A stretch of 64,000 nucleotides of DNA from Ectobius pallidus (Eukaryota > Arthropoda > Insecta > Blattodea > Ectobiidae). Shown piece after piece: positions 40,246 to 51,954 of this stretch; within the stretch, counting starts at the first letter, position 1; each line of letters begins with the position of its first letter. The stretch lies in the NCBI GenBank assembly GCA_964059195.1, contig CAXKWD010000006.1:15058530-15122529 (forward strand). The letters run 5' to 3'. The translations under genes and the position numbers were made by a program. The notes below the pieces were generated by a model that searched no databases, was not told where the DNA came from, and saw nothing but the letters and a program-made list of their open reading frames with translations.

Positions 40246-41068
40246 ACTTCCTCTGCCCGTACCATAGGTACTATAGGTAGAGGAAGTATTGTTTTCGACC
40301 CTAAAATTCGAAGTTGAGTTTTTAGCATATATGCACGTTTCAAGGCCCCCTGAATCCAAAAATACTATTTTTGGAAACATGTCTGTGTGTGTGTCTGTGT
40401 GTCTGTCTGTCTGTGTGGAAGTTTGTGAACAGGCTAGCTCCGAAACGGAGAATCGTATGAAAACAAAATTTCGTATTTGGGTCAGGTACCTTCTGAAGAT
40501 GTGATTCGAAGATTGGCGACAAATTTCTCTTATTTTTAAGGGGACTTTACATGAAGAAATTTTCGTTTTTCGCGATTTTCTCGAAAACGGCTCTAACGAT
40601 TTTCTTCAAAATTTGCACATGTGTTCATTTTACTGAGAGCTAAAACTTTTATTTGAAACTTTTTTTCGAAAAAATTCTCTGAGGGTAGTTACAAGCCACC
40701 CACTGTTCACCCACTGTTTGTAGAAATTTTGTCTTGCGTGATGAACTGAATACGCGCTCTTTCACGGCCTCTTATTCTATATAAGAATGTGAAGTGAGAA
40801 AGATGTATTGTTGGCCAGGTATAGAGTAAAGAAGTATCTGAGGGAAATATTCGATAAATTTCGGAAATTATTCTTCACGGCGGAAAGTTCAATAAACGTC
40901 TGCAGTCACTTGTTCTTTTTTTAAGTTTGTTATATAGGCCCTAGCCTGTGCTTTTAGTCGCATCATTGAAAGAAGAGGTATTTATAGGATAATTAGCGTA
41001 AAATTGTGTCTTGCGATTCTGTAAAAGGATATGTGAATACTGCTAACTTTTATTTGGGCAGAGGAAGT
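40246..41068. mobile_element. Inverted-repeat element within LINE B
   Basis: ACTTCCTCTGCCC (40246-40258) and its perfect reverse complement GGGCAGAGGAAGT (41056-41068) bound 823 bp without coding potential. A second internal AGAGGAAGT lies near 40277 and a TGTG/TCTG microsatellite at 40382-40419. The LINE B frame breaks here. The target duplication is unclear because a short palindrome (ATGTGACTTTCACAT) adjoins the right end. Confidence 0.65.
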
Positions 41069-41078
41069 TATGTGACTT

Positions 41079-41780
41079 TCACATAAGATTTTTTAGTATT
41101 GTTTTGTATCTTTTGAAGTAGTCTAAGAAAGCTGAGTTGTTGGTAGTCTTGCATAAATCGCTAAGTAGCCTTTTTTTTCTACAAGAGATTCTGATGCCTT
41201 TAGTAATCCACTTGTTATTTTTATTATTGGAAGTCATTTTACGATTTAATTTCTTTACCTTTAGTGGGAAGGCAATATTAAAGTAGTGGGAAGTTGTACC
41301 TAAAAAATGTTGAACAGCAGTGTTAACGTTTGTTTCAATTAGTACATCGTTCCAAGCTTCTTCATTTAGCAAATTGTAGAGATATTCAAAATTTTCTTGA
41401 TTGTACGACCTATACAGTTTCCTGGAGCTTGAGTTAAGAGCGTTATTCGTGCTATACGAGGTAGTGAATCTTATTAGTATTAAATTGTGGTCTGATATCC
41501 CTAGGTTAATGTTTTCAGTTTCAAATTGAGATAGAGTTTTGCTGATAATAATTTGATCCAGGCAACTACTAGTTTTCCTAGTTACTCTGGTAGCGTCACT
41601 AATTACTGTCTTCAAATTATAAGATAATAGTAATGACTGGAGTTCGGAGACTGTTGTATTATTTGAAAGTTAATTTATGTTAAGGTCACCACAGACTAAG
41701 ATTGGGATCCCTTTCCGAGTTAGTGCATTACAGATGAAGGGTACTTTAATCCACCTCTGTTCAATTGTTTAAAGTAAGCC
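41079..41780 (-). pseudogene. LINE B endonuclease fragment
   Basis: The minus strand shows GIPILVCGDLNIN (catalytic GDLN), then TAA at 41670-41672, then the C-terminal EN part with SCLDQIII and LGISDHNLILIRF (catalytic SDH), and the linker to the RT (WITKGIRISCRKKR). The upstream part is frameshifted and 5' truncated at about 41780, where LINE C begins in the opposite orientation. Confidence 0.8.
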
Positions 41781-41821
41781 AGTAATGCCTCATCACAATT
41801 GAGTAGAAGCTCTTCTTCACA

Positions 41822-42640
41822 TTGCTTGAAAATAAAATTGAAGAATTTAACTTAGCCATTCAGGATACAATTAATTCTAATAAACAGGAAATTCAAGTTA
41901 TTTGTCTAACGGAACACCACTGTGCAGAAACAGATCTGGAACAATTAAAAATTGATAACTTTTCACTATGTTCAAAATTTTGTAGACATTCCATAAAATG
42001 TGGAGGTGTGAGTATATTTATAAAGAAAAACTTACATTTCAGTGATATAGACACAAGTTCCTTCTGTAAAGAACAGGATTTTGAATGTTGTTCAGCCAGA
42101 TTGGATTTTGACAATGATACATTTGTAATACTAACCATTTACAGGGCACCATCAGGTAATTTCAATTATTTTGTAAATCAGTTAGAAAGGGTTCTTAATT
42201 CACTGTATAGTACTAACGTAAATATTATATTGTGTGGGGACTTTAATGTAGATTTCTCAATTGATAGTGAGAAGAAGATCAGACTGATATCTTTATTGGG
42301 TAGCTATAATCTAGATTTCATAGTAAACTTTCCAACGAGAATTCAGAACGACTCCCAAACAACAATAGATAATATATTCATAGATATAGAAAAACATTTT
42401 AATTTTAAAGTACTTCCAATATTAAATGGATTATCAGATCATGATGCACAAATGTTAGTGCTGAACAATATTAAAGTTAACTTGAACAGTAAACATGCTC
42501 ATAGTAATATGACTAGAGTAATGAATGACGATTCAATCTTAAATTTCAAACAAGATCTTGCGAATGAAAACTGGGAATCTATGTTATCCTATGACAAAGT
42601 AGATAGTAAATTAAGTGAATTACTAAACATAGTGTCATGA
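41822..42640 (+). pseudogene. LINE C endonuclease
   Basis: The frame reads IQVICLTEHHC, GGVSIFIKKNL, VILTIYRAPSGNF, IILCGDFNVDFS, TTIDNIFIDIE and LSDHDAQMLVL, a nearly complete apurinic-type endonuclease with the catalytic E, GDFN and SDH motifs. TGA at 42638-42640 interrupts the frame, which then stays open through the linker (42641-43199), so a CGA to TGA change is likely. The 5' end of the protein is missing. Confidence 0.85.
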
Positions 42641-43207
42641 CATTTTGAGGCAAATTTTCCAAAAAAGAAAACTGCTAATTTTCCTAATTCAAGGAATAAC
42701 ACATGGTTAACTGCTGGTATTAAAATATCTTGTGCGAACAAAAGAGAGCTCTACCTAAAATATAGAACCAGTAACAACCAAACTCATAAGGAATACTATA
42801 AAAAGTATTGCAACATACGGAAGAAAGTAATCAAAGAAGCAAAAAGTAGGCACTTTTCACAAGTAATTAATAAATCAAATAATAAAGTTAAGACTGTATG
42901 GAATATAATAAAAAACGAAACGGGGAGAACAAAGGGAAACAATGATTGTACATCATTAATATACCAAGACATAAAACTAGATAATTTATCAGACATTTCA
43001 AATGCTTTTAATAGCCACTTTATAAATATTGCAGAGAAATGTATTCCTACAAATAATATTAGCATTAAGGCAGTAGACCTACTAACAAAATCTACAGTTT
43101 GGATCCATAGATTTCAATTGAACCTGACTTCCCACATAGAAATTGAAAATATAATCAAGTCTCTCAAAAGTAAAAGCTCGTATGGATGGGATGAGATAAG
43201 TAATAAG

Positions 43208-43982
43208 TAGGGACCAGATTTTTAGGTTTTTAAAAACACTGTTTTAGTTTTTCCATTAGGTGAAATAGTTTTTTTTAGGTTTTTTGTCCAAAATATAGTT
43301 TTTGGGTAGAATAATTGGTTTAATGAATTTGAATGTGCTACATAGGATTCAATACATAATACTTGTAAAGTTTAACTTAACAAAATTGAATTAAATTTGT
43401 GTAAACTTGCTTTAGGGCAATATTAAAGAATTGAAGAAAGAAAGCATAAACAATCAAAAGAAGCAGTGAAAATAACATTGCCTCACATATCCTGGTTACA
43501 GTATATCACTAAATATCTTTCAAGATTCTCAACTGTGAAGTTCTTCCTGTTATCTCTTAGAATACATTTGAAGGCAGAAAATGTCCTTTCAACCTCACAT
43601 GACATCAACAATGGTTGTTCGTGCGAATATTTTAAAAGGAATACGCAGGTACTCTTACACTTCCTCTCTTGATACTGTCGTCCTAGACGACATTGAGTTG
43701 AACGAAACGCTGTTGGTATTAATTTCAACCCGACAAAGATTGTTACTCCACAAAATTTCTCAACTGACAAACAAAAAAGGCAAAAAAGTAGCCTAAATTA
43801 GATATTTTAGGTTTTTTATCCCGTTTAGGTACATTTAGGTTTTTATACCCCTTTAGGTATTTTTAGGTGCCACAGAATTAATGTGGGTGAATCCTATGGG
43901 CATGATTCGAAAAAGTGTGTGATCACTTTTTGTTTTGGAAGTACGGAAAAAAATAGGTAAAAACCTAAGAATCCGGTCCCTA
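43208..43982 (-). mobile_element. hAT remnant with 8-bp target duplication
   Basis: Ends TAGGGACCAGATTTTTAGG and the reverse complement TAGGGACCGGATTCTTAGG, flanked by GTAATAAG on both sides (43200-43207 and 43983-43990). Excision plus one repeat restores the LINE C frame. Only 775 bp long, with the C-terminal part of a transposase inside. Confidence 0.9.
43483..43770 (-). pseudogene. hAT transposase C-terminal dimerisation segment
   Basis: The minus-strand frame contains LLMSCEVERTFSAFKCIL followed by RDNRKNFTVENLERYLV, the hallmark of the hAT C-terminal dimerisation domain. No catalytic core remains. Confidence 0.8.
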
Positions 43983-43990
43983 GTAATAAG

Positions 43991-45448
43991 TTATTAAAAA
44001 GCTGCTCATCCGAACTCAGTAAACCTCTTAGTCACATATGCAATTGTTCATTAGAAAATGGAATATTTCCAGAAAGGCTGAAGCATGCTATTGTTAAGCC
44101 CCTCTTTAAAAAAGGTGACAAAAATCTACCATCAAATTACAGACCTATATCGCTCTTAACCTCATTTTCATAAGTTTTTGAAAAAGTCATGTACAACCGC
44201 ATAATACACTATCTTAATTTGAATGACATTCTTACTTCATCTCAGTTTGGATTTAGAAGTGGCATGTCCACTGAGAATGCTACATTTCAACTTACTACAG
44301 AAATACTGGAAGCGTTAGATAAAAAGAAATATGCTCTGGGAATTTTCTGCGACTTAGCTAAAGCGTTTGACTGTATAAATCATGAAATATTACTTCAAAA
44401 ATTGGATCATTATGGGTTCAATAATTTAACACTTAAGTGGTTCAAATCATATCTTTCTGATAGAACTCAAAAGGTAATAATAAATGGAAATGAATCTAAC
44501 TTAGGGGTTGTTAATAATGGGGTACCTCAGGGATCAATACTAGGACCTTTGCTCTTTTTAATTTTTATTAATGACTTGCCCTATAACTTAAGTGACGAAT
44601 CAAAGGTATTGCTCTTCGCAGATGATACTAGTGTACTTGTAACAGGAACGTCACAAGAACATTTATCAAGAATAGCTACAAAGGCTTTTCATGAGTTAAA
44701 CACATGGTTTCCAGCTAATAAAATGACACTTAATATTGATAAGACCCATTTTATACAATTTAGGACAAAAAACAGATGTATCTCAAATCTTGAAATTAAT
44801 TATGGAACACAAATCATACAAGAAATTAGCAATGTAAAATTTTTAGGACTGCAAATTGATCAAAATCTTGACTGGAAGACACACATAGAAATGATAAGTC
44901 CAAAACTGAGTTCAGTGTGCTTTGCTTTAAGAATTTTGAATAATATATTAAAACAGGACGCATTACTTATGGTATATTTTGCATATTTTCACTCGGTAAT
45001 GAGGTACGGGATCATATTCTGGGGCAACTCTTCCCATAGGGAGAAAATATTTAGATTACAAAAGCGGGCAATAAGAATAATATGTGGAAAGAAAAAAAGG
45101 GAATCTTGTAAACCGCTATTTGAAAAATTAAAAGTCCTCACTCTTACAGGGGAGTATATATACTCTGTTATGTGTTATGTAGTGAATAATATTGATAAAT
45201 TTCAAACTAATTTTAGTGTACACGGACGTACTACCAGAAACATGAATGATCTACACAGACCAAATAACTCGTTAGAACTCTTTCAGAAGGGTGCTTATTA
45301 TTCTGCAGTACAGCTATATAACAAGCATCCAAACAACATTAAATTATTATGTATTCAAAGAAAGAGTAAACCTTTCAAAACAGCTGTCAAGGAATTTTTA
45401 GTAACTCACACCTTCTACAATTTGGAGGAATATTTCCAGCTAGGATAA
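43991..45448 (+). pseudogene. LINE C reverse transcriptase
   Basis: Open from the hAT junction except for TAA at 44171-44173. Motifs: IVKPLFKKGD, NYRPISLL, QFGFRSGMS, GIFCDLAKAFD, NGVPQGSILGPLLF, LLFADDTSVLV (intact catalytic pair), VKFLGLQID and a thumb/C-terminal region, ending at 45448. The single stop lies in FS-stop-VFEKVMYNR, where Lys is expected. The 3' untranslated region follows to the ATCTAC tail. Confidence 0.9.
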
Positions 45449-45612
45449 ATTTGGCAGCTTGCAGTTTCTGTAGGCCTATATTATTGTTATAACATGCATG
45501 TATTTTTTGATCTGACGTGTTCTATATCCTTGAGCCCCGCTCAACACAGGATCTACAGGACGAGATATCTACATCTACATCTACATCTACGCAGCATTTG
45601 TAAACACTCTAC

Positions 45613-48041
45613 TCAGTTCCGGTTCTTGGTTTTCTGTAGATTTTCAAGCACTTTCATTGATGTGTAGCTGGCAATACAAACTAATATTTTTTGAGTGTCA
45701 AGGGGAATGAGGACATCAGAAAGCTCTTCTAATGCAGATTCAAAGAAGTCAAAATTTTCAACAATTTTTCCTCTCCTGCTGGTTTCTTTAACTTGCAGTA
45801 CAAAGTCTTTCAAAGTAAACTCACCAAGTTTAGCAGATTTAAGTTTTAGCACACTCAGTACTTTCAACTTCCTTTCTGATTCTAAAATCTGTTCAACTGA
45901 TACATTGTATGTACAACCACTCAGTCTTCGGTAAGCACCAAACCTTCCTTCTAGACCATCCATTTGCAATTTAGCTGTGAGGATGTATTGCCAGTTGTAT
46001 GTACTGAATACATATTTGCACAACTGAACCAATGCGGTAAGTGTATGACTGAAAGCAGTGTATGTCTCGGTACTTAACTTACCAGCGGAATCTGACATTT
46101 GCCATATATCTGTGAATGTTTTCAATCCTTCTAGAAAGAGAAGTTTAGGATCATCCGTACCACTGATTGGGTTAGCGTCCTCATTTCTTGTGTATTTTCC
46201 TTTCATAGGATGCTGTACATTGCAGATACTCCACCATTTTAAAATTAATTCTAGAAACTGGATTGTTCTATTTGCAACATCTACGCCTTGACTTTTCAAC
46301 AGTTTAAGAGCCTCTATAATCTTAAAATCAAAGATACATATAGCCAAGGAGACATTTTGTCGTTCAATAGAGCTAGGGTAAAGAGCCTTCCTGGACAATT
46401 TAGGGGCAAGTTTCAGTAACATATTCTTTTCAGAATGAAACAAATTTCTGAGATCTGAAAACTTAACTTCTACAGTTGTGAATTCCAATACTTCACTAAC
46501 AGACAGCATGTTATTAACTAATGAAAATGTCTGATCTACATTTGGAATAATAAAATTAGACCTGTTCAGCCAGTTATTGCTGATACACTTCAACAGGTGC
46601 ACAGTGTCAAATAACAAAAACAAAGATTTTGTTATGTTTGCAGGATTAAGCACACAGGGTTTTAAAGTACTACCTCCTAATAGCTCATACATCTTTCTAT
46701 TTGTGCTATGATTATCACACACAAGGCAAATGACTTCAAAGCCAAGCTCTTCCATTAATTTCAATATTTCAACAGTGAGTTGGAGAAGTGTCTCTGAATT
46801 CATTCCTTTTACTGGGAAAAGACCTAACACATCTTTATTTTCAGACAGCATGGAGGATGCCATGAAAACGTGCATTGTAGCTGCAGTTTCATTTTCAGTT
46901 TTATTTTCTGCCATTCCCAATATTTTTCCTGCTTTGTATGATACTTTAGAATTTACATAAATTTCATCTAACATCACTGTCACAACTTTATCATTTTCCT
47001 GTAAGTTCTTTGTTTTTTCTCTCAAAAATGCCTTTTGTGATGGTCCTATGCCCGGGCTGTTAGGTCCTATTTCTGTTAGAAACTGCCTTAAATATACATG
47101 GCGAGGTAACGTCAAGACATCTGTTTTTCTTAATGCCTGGTATGCACCAGGAAACGAATAAGAGAGTGTTGCAGCCCATATTAACAATTCTGGAGAATAT
47201 CTAATTTGATTTGTTACAGCAAGTTCCAACTGTTCTATTGCAAATTTTATTTTGGCATATTCTCCTTTATTGGCATCACTGTTAACAAATCCTTGTTTTA
47301 GGAACTGTGTGAGGATTAAAACCCTATCTTTTATTTCAATATTTGCCTCTGAATAATTGGCAAGATGACTTAATAGGTTGTCAAACTTAGACCACTTGTC
47401 ACATTTGAAATCACAACCTAGCCATTCAAACTTTTATGTAGGCAAACATAAATCCTTGTAAAATGCCTGTACTTCTAATGAATGTGATATTTTAAAACTC
47501 ACCGAGACTGCTGGAACATCACTAAATGAAGAATCTTCTAATTTAACAAACAGAATATAGTCTTCTTTTTCTGCAATAGTGAAGGGCTCCACACACCTTT
47601 TCTGCACTTCTGTTTTAAATAAATCAAAATTAAGAATTGAATCTTGTTCACACCAGTTGCTGAAACCTTATCATCTCTCTTCAAAGACTGTTCTAAGCGT
47701 TCACTTGGATTTGTTCTTGATTTAGGCAGGCTAACAGTATGGTAAGCTGGTTGATTGGGAAAAATTGTTGGATATGCATCGTTACTTAGTTTAGGGTTTT
47801 TCCTTGGCACACGAATTGGTTCGCCATCCAGCACAGGGAAAATATCTTCCCTAAGGACAAATTTGGGATCAAAATGTTTAATACAAACCACAGTTTTGTT
47901 TGTAACTTGAAAATTGTCACGATGAATGTTTCTTATCCACTTTTCCTTTAATGTCTTATCCTTGGGAAATTTGAAAGTTGAAGTGTCCCATGCAGTACCA
48001 TAATTAGATCTGCACCCAGGTACGCAACATGAACGCCCCAT
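45613..48041 (-). pseudogene. P-element-like transposase with THAP domain (THAP9-like)
   Basis: Start at ATG 48039-48041. The THAP finger MGRSCCVPGCRSNYG, then FKFPKDKTLKEKWIRNI and VVCIKHFDP carries all ligands. A one-base frameshift near 47660 precedes an SNWCEQDSI segment. An intron of about 70 nt is supported by a donor (TCG|GTGAGT, about 47505) and an acceptor (CTACATAAAAG, about 47436). The main body (to 45613) has VTVMLDEIYVNSK (catalytic Asp region), GLFPVKGMNSETLL, VICLVCDNHSTNRK, TVHLLKCISNNW and DGLEGRFGAYRRLSG, matching P-type transposases, which use an RNase-H-like core and GTP. Terminal repeats could not be fixed; GCAGCA-like ends near 45591 and 48361 are only suggestive. Confidence 0.85.
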
Positions 48042-48800
48042 TATGAATTCAATGTTTTATACAGCAAATAACTTCACACAGATGCATATTTCGCTACATA
48101 ATAACACTACCCTACACCATAACCTCACTTTCTCACACTAACGCCACTTTCACTTATCGTACAGCTAAATTACTGCAAGCCTACATTATATTTTAAGTAT
48201 TAACCTTATATAAACCAGCCAAACCAAGTTTTATGTTATAAACGGATGTAAAAACTCACGGAATACACTTTAGTAACCTATCCTTCGTTACTAATCACGT
48301 GCACAACATACTCGAATGTTTGGCCAACGGATTCCGCCATTTTGCTCGCATTCGATTGCTGCATTGAGGTCTGAGTATTGAAGTTGGTCTTGATGGAAAT
48401 GAATAAATTTACTTATAATGATATGTAAGGTTAGGAATGCCTCTCTAACCTAACGTAAATTATAGCCTTTATAAATTATGGCCTTATAGCCAGATAAATA
48501 TATAAGAATTGACTTTACTAGTAGTCTTTTCAACCGATTAACGTGACTTGCATCAAAACATGTATATTATAACTCATGTACCACCTCCAAGGCGAGTACA
48601 CGCACGTGTTGAAAACACGATTTTTTGGTCAGTATCTGATAAAAAGTAAGACGTAAAACGCCTAATTGAAAAGGATGCAGTAGAAAGAATATAACACCAT
48701 TAGATTAGATAATGTCTTTTCAATCGAAACACTTGAAATCCATAAAGATGAGAATTGAAACACGTGTACCACCCTCCGGGGCATATACACGCACGTGGTG
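48042..48800. other. Spacer with two diverged 50-bp repeats
   Basis: No gene. The segment TACACGCACGTG with its upstream TGTACCACC context occurs at about 48573-48623 and again at about 48760-48806, directly before LINE D. A CGCCATTTT motif near 48338 resembles promoter elements, but no gene start follows on the plus strand. Confidence 0.5.
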
Positions 48801-48807
48801 AAGACAG

Positions 48808-50065
48808 AATTTTACTACAGTTTAGTAACAGGCTGGTTTCTTTCTTAGAAACAAACAATATATTCACACATTCACAGTTTGGTTTTAGGAAGGGTAGAGG
48901 TGTTAATGATGCACTCGCAAAACTCACAGATTCAATCATTAACGCCTTAGACAAAAAGAGCAAATAGTAGGCCTATTCCTAGATTTAAGCAAAGCATTTG
49001 ACATGGTTAATCATGACATTCTAATTAAAAAACTTAAGCTATATGGCATCAGAGGATTAGCAGAGAATTGGTTCATTTCATACCTCAGTAACAGGAAGCA
49101 AGTAGTTCAAATAGGTTCAGTTCGATCAAATTTTCTATCCTTGTCACACGGTGTCCCTCAGGGCTCAATACTTGGACCAATACTCTTTCTTCTATATATT
49201 AATGACCTCCCCTCTCTCATCAATAAAGCAGAAACGGTCTTATTTGCTGATGGTACTAACATAATATTTAATAATCTAAGAATAAATGATTTACAATCAA
49301 AATTAAATCACATATCTACACAACTTGAACAATGGTTACAATACAATAAGTTAAAATTAAATGTAAACAAAACAGTCTACATGGCCTTCAATCAGAATCT
49401 TCGAGATCCCATCCAAATAATAATTAACAATGCTGTTATTAAAGACACCAACTCCACCAAATTTCTAGGTATATGGGTGGACTCAAGCCTGAAATGGGAG
49501 GTACATATAAATTATCTAACTGAAAAACTTAGTCGACTTTGCTATGCCTTCCGGGTTCTTACAAAAATAACACCTATTGAAGTGTTAAAAACAGTTTACT
49601 TTGCTTATGTGCAGTCATTACTAACATATGGAATCATTACTTGGGGATCTTCCTCGAAATCGATAGAGATATTTAAATTACAGAAACGAATCCTCAAAAT
49701 CATTAAACAAGTCCCCATTAGGACAAACAGTAAAACAATTTTCAAAGAGCTTAAAATTTTACCACTACCTTGCATCTATATTTGGGCGACTGTTTGTCAT
49801 ATTCATAACAATAAGAAACTTTTCAAAACAAATTCCAATTTCCATGATCATGGCACTAGAACATCAGATAATATACAATGGCAATTTATGCCACAGGCTT
49901 ACCAAAACTCTTAACAGTTTATCGCATAGAGGTACAATAATGTATAATCATCTTCCTCCGTGCATTAAAGCACTAAACAACAGGAAATTCAAAACAGAAG
50001 TAAGATTATTACTATTAACACACTTGCCAACTAATGTAGGTGAATACTTGAACCTCAACCTCTAA
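48808..50065 (+). pseudogene. LINE D reverse transcriptase fragment
   Basis: Motifs QFGFRKGRGVNDA, then a one-base loss near 48963, GLFLDLSKAFDMVNH, HGVPQGSILGPILF, VLFADGTNIIF, TKFLGIWVD and the C-terminal region, with another frameshift near 49890 before the end at 50065. The catalytic FADD has become FADG, so this copy cannot polymerise. It is related to LINE B (for example the shared GIRGL and NKWFISYLSNRKQ-type segment). Confidence 0.85.
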
Positions 50066-50469
50066 AAAAATTAATAATTACATAGTTATATTAATTATTT
50101 TTTGTGATTATAGTATATTTTTAGAACAAATGTTAGATTTAGAAGATTATCTAAAGTTAAAAAAAAAATGACAATGTGTCTCCCTTGAAGATACTACTCT
50201 CTCTTTCTTTCTGTTTCAGGTAATCACAGAATGAAGAAGACAGGGATCGTGCCAGTGACCAATGGACCCAAGTGGACCTGTGAAATTCAACCTACTATAT
50301 TGTATATTAATTGTATTAATGTTTAAATTTAAATTATGTTTTTTAATTGATATTATAACTGCAAACATGTAATTTAATGTAGAATTTCTGTGTAGTTGAT
50401 TTGACGCGTCCAATAACATGTACATGTTCTGAAGGATTAAATAAACCTAAACCTAAGCCTAAACCTAAG
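48808..50469 (+). mobile_element. LINE D: 5'-truncated non-LTR retrotransposon
   Basis: Begins inside the RT domain, followed by a 3' untranslated region and a tail of CCTAAA/CCTAAG repeats (50447-50469). Confidence 0.8.
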
Positions 50470-50876
50470 TATATAGCCTAATATAAGATGAAAAAATCCA
50501 AAATGAGAAGTAATTCGTAGAAATCATAAAACACCATTTGATACCCGAAGAAACATGGAAAAAAACACTGTATAAAATATATAAAGATGAGAAAATTGTT
50601 TAAAAGGAATAAGCACTGAGCGAAACGACCGCCAGAGCAATTTATATGGGGAAAATGGTACATTACGACACATCCAAGTCCCCCACTCCTACTCTCAATC
50701 CCTCACCTAGCGGCGGCATTGGAACTACTAGTAGCGACGTTAGCGCCATCTCTTACGCAACTGATGAAACAGAAAAAATAATTTATTTCTTCTTTATTCT
50801 CTTCCTTCCGTCCCCTTCCTCTCACCTTCTCTTCATCTTACCTACCTATTTGAGACCTATTCCTACTAGTAAATGT
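50470..50876. other. Spacer, no gene seen
   Basis: A Thr/Ser-coding-like plus frame (50646-50918) shows no domain. The segment may be the body of the SINE whose tRNA-like head follows. Confidence 0.4.
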
Positions 50877-50949
50877 TGGTTCGACCGGGACTTGAACTCG
50901 GGACCTCTAGCATTATAGCCAGGAGTCTTAGCCGTTACGCCACGAGTGA
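50877..50949 (-). repeat. tRNA-like sequence (SINE head or tRNA pseudogene)
   Basis: The reverse strand reads as a 73-nt tRNA: GTGGCGTAACGGCTAAGAC (A box and D arm), a CTGGC/GCTAG anticodon stem with a six-base TATAAT loop, and GAGTTCAAGTCCC (B box and T arm), ending in GAACCA. The acceptor stem pairs badly and the loop is one base short, so it is not a functional tRNA. Confidence 0.6.
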
Positions 50950-51950
50950 ATGTTGAGCACTGAGGGAAGCTTTCGTATATTTGAGTTATGATAGGAGGAT
51001 TTCATGAGTTTTAACGTAAGAATCGGTTTCTATAATTTTGAGATATTTTGTTAGTTATAAAAAGAGTAGTGTTGGTGCAAGGGAATTTTCCTGCATCAAT
51101 TAAGCCATATTTAATGTTACAATACGGCGTTTTTTATAATTGTGAAATATTATGTATGGTGCAAGGGTATTTTTATATTGTGGAATAGCCTATTTTGTTG
51201 CAAAAGTCGTTTTTATGATTATGAAATATTATGTGGAGGTGCAATGAATGAACGAATGAATGAGCCATATGTGTCCCATTTAGGGCTAGGGCCTCCCTCT
51301 AATGAGGGGTAGCTCGGTTAGAATCTCATATGGTGAGCTGGTCTCTCTCTCTCTGCATCTTTCTGCCCTATCGCCTGTCAGATTACTGTTTTCGATTTCT
51401 CCTACTTTCTCTCTCAGTCATTGATATCTTTGTTTCTTAGTTTATATCTTTCAACCTCCTTTTATCGTTATCAATTTCTCTGGCCAATTCACTTACCCCA
51501 CAATAATTAAATCAATTTTTATAGGTGTTATAAAAGAGGACAAGTAACTTTTAGGATGGATCCAATGGTCGAGTTTGTGGAATCAATTTATATACCGAAT
51601 AACCAACACGACTGCACTTGAGACAAGGGTAGGAATTCAACCAACCCTCAAACAATCTGTTGAAAATACAAATCCAAAAGTTGTTATACTAAGGGTCAGT
51701 CATTTCTTCGGATGATTCTCACTCTCGTCCTGGTTATGTTATAGCAGAAAATGTAAGGTTTTTTTTAATGTTAGGTGGGATTAAGGAATTGTGTGCAGTT
51801 TTCGTTGTGTTCCTATACAACAGTCTATAAAATATCCCCTCACGCAAGGGTGGTTTTTGTTTCCTTTGCTACCCTAAACCACACGTTTACCAACCTGTAA
51901 ACCCCCTCCAAATGAAACCTAATAAGATAGTTGAATAAAAGCACTTTCTT
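50950..51950. other. No gene; diverged short repeats
   Basis: Three diverged copies of a unit with TATAATTnTGAnATATT and GGTGCAAGGG lie at 51030-51245. The remainder shows nothing. Confidence 0.4.
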
Positions 51951-51954
51951 TAAC

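Larger units (their letters stand above)
30596..41780 (-). mobile_element. LINE B: non-LTR retrotransposon, minus strand, split
   Basis: Pieces in coding order: endonuclease (about 41780 to 41079), a linker (40245 to 40167, then 32541 to 32340), and RT to the 3' tail of ATTGT repeats (30596). The interruptions are the BEL/Pao element (32542-40166) and an inverted-repeat element (about 40246-41068). The linker frame joins across the BEL element when one CATAG is removed. Confidence 0.85.
41818..45592 (+). mobile_element. LINE C: non-LTR retrotransposon, plus strand
   Basis: 5' truncated at the beginning of the endonuclease, then EN, linker, RT and a 3' tail of ATCTAC repeats (45565-45590). 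It is split by a hAT remnant at 43208-43982. It belongs to the same broad group as LINE B but is clearly diverged, and the two lie head to head. Confidence 0.85.

Noticed and set aside
45591..48366. GCAGCA ends as terminal repeats of the P-like element
   Set aside because: Only six bases match reliably and the flanks do not form a duplication.
50447..50469. True telomeric repeat array
   Set aside because: Only a few CCTAAA/CCTAAG units at a LINE 3' end; the register differs from CCTAA.
50877..50949. Functional tRNA gene on the minus strand
   Set aside because: Six-base anticodon loop and poor acceptor pairing.
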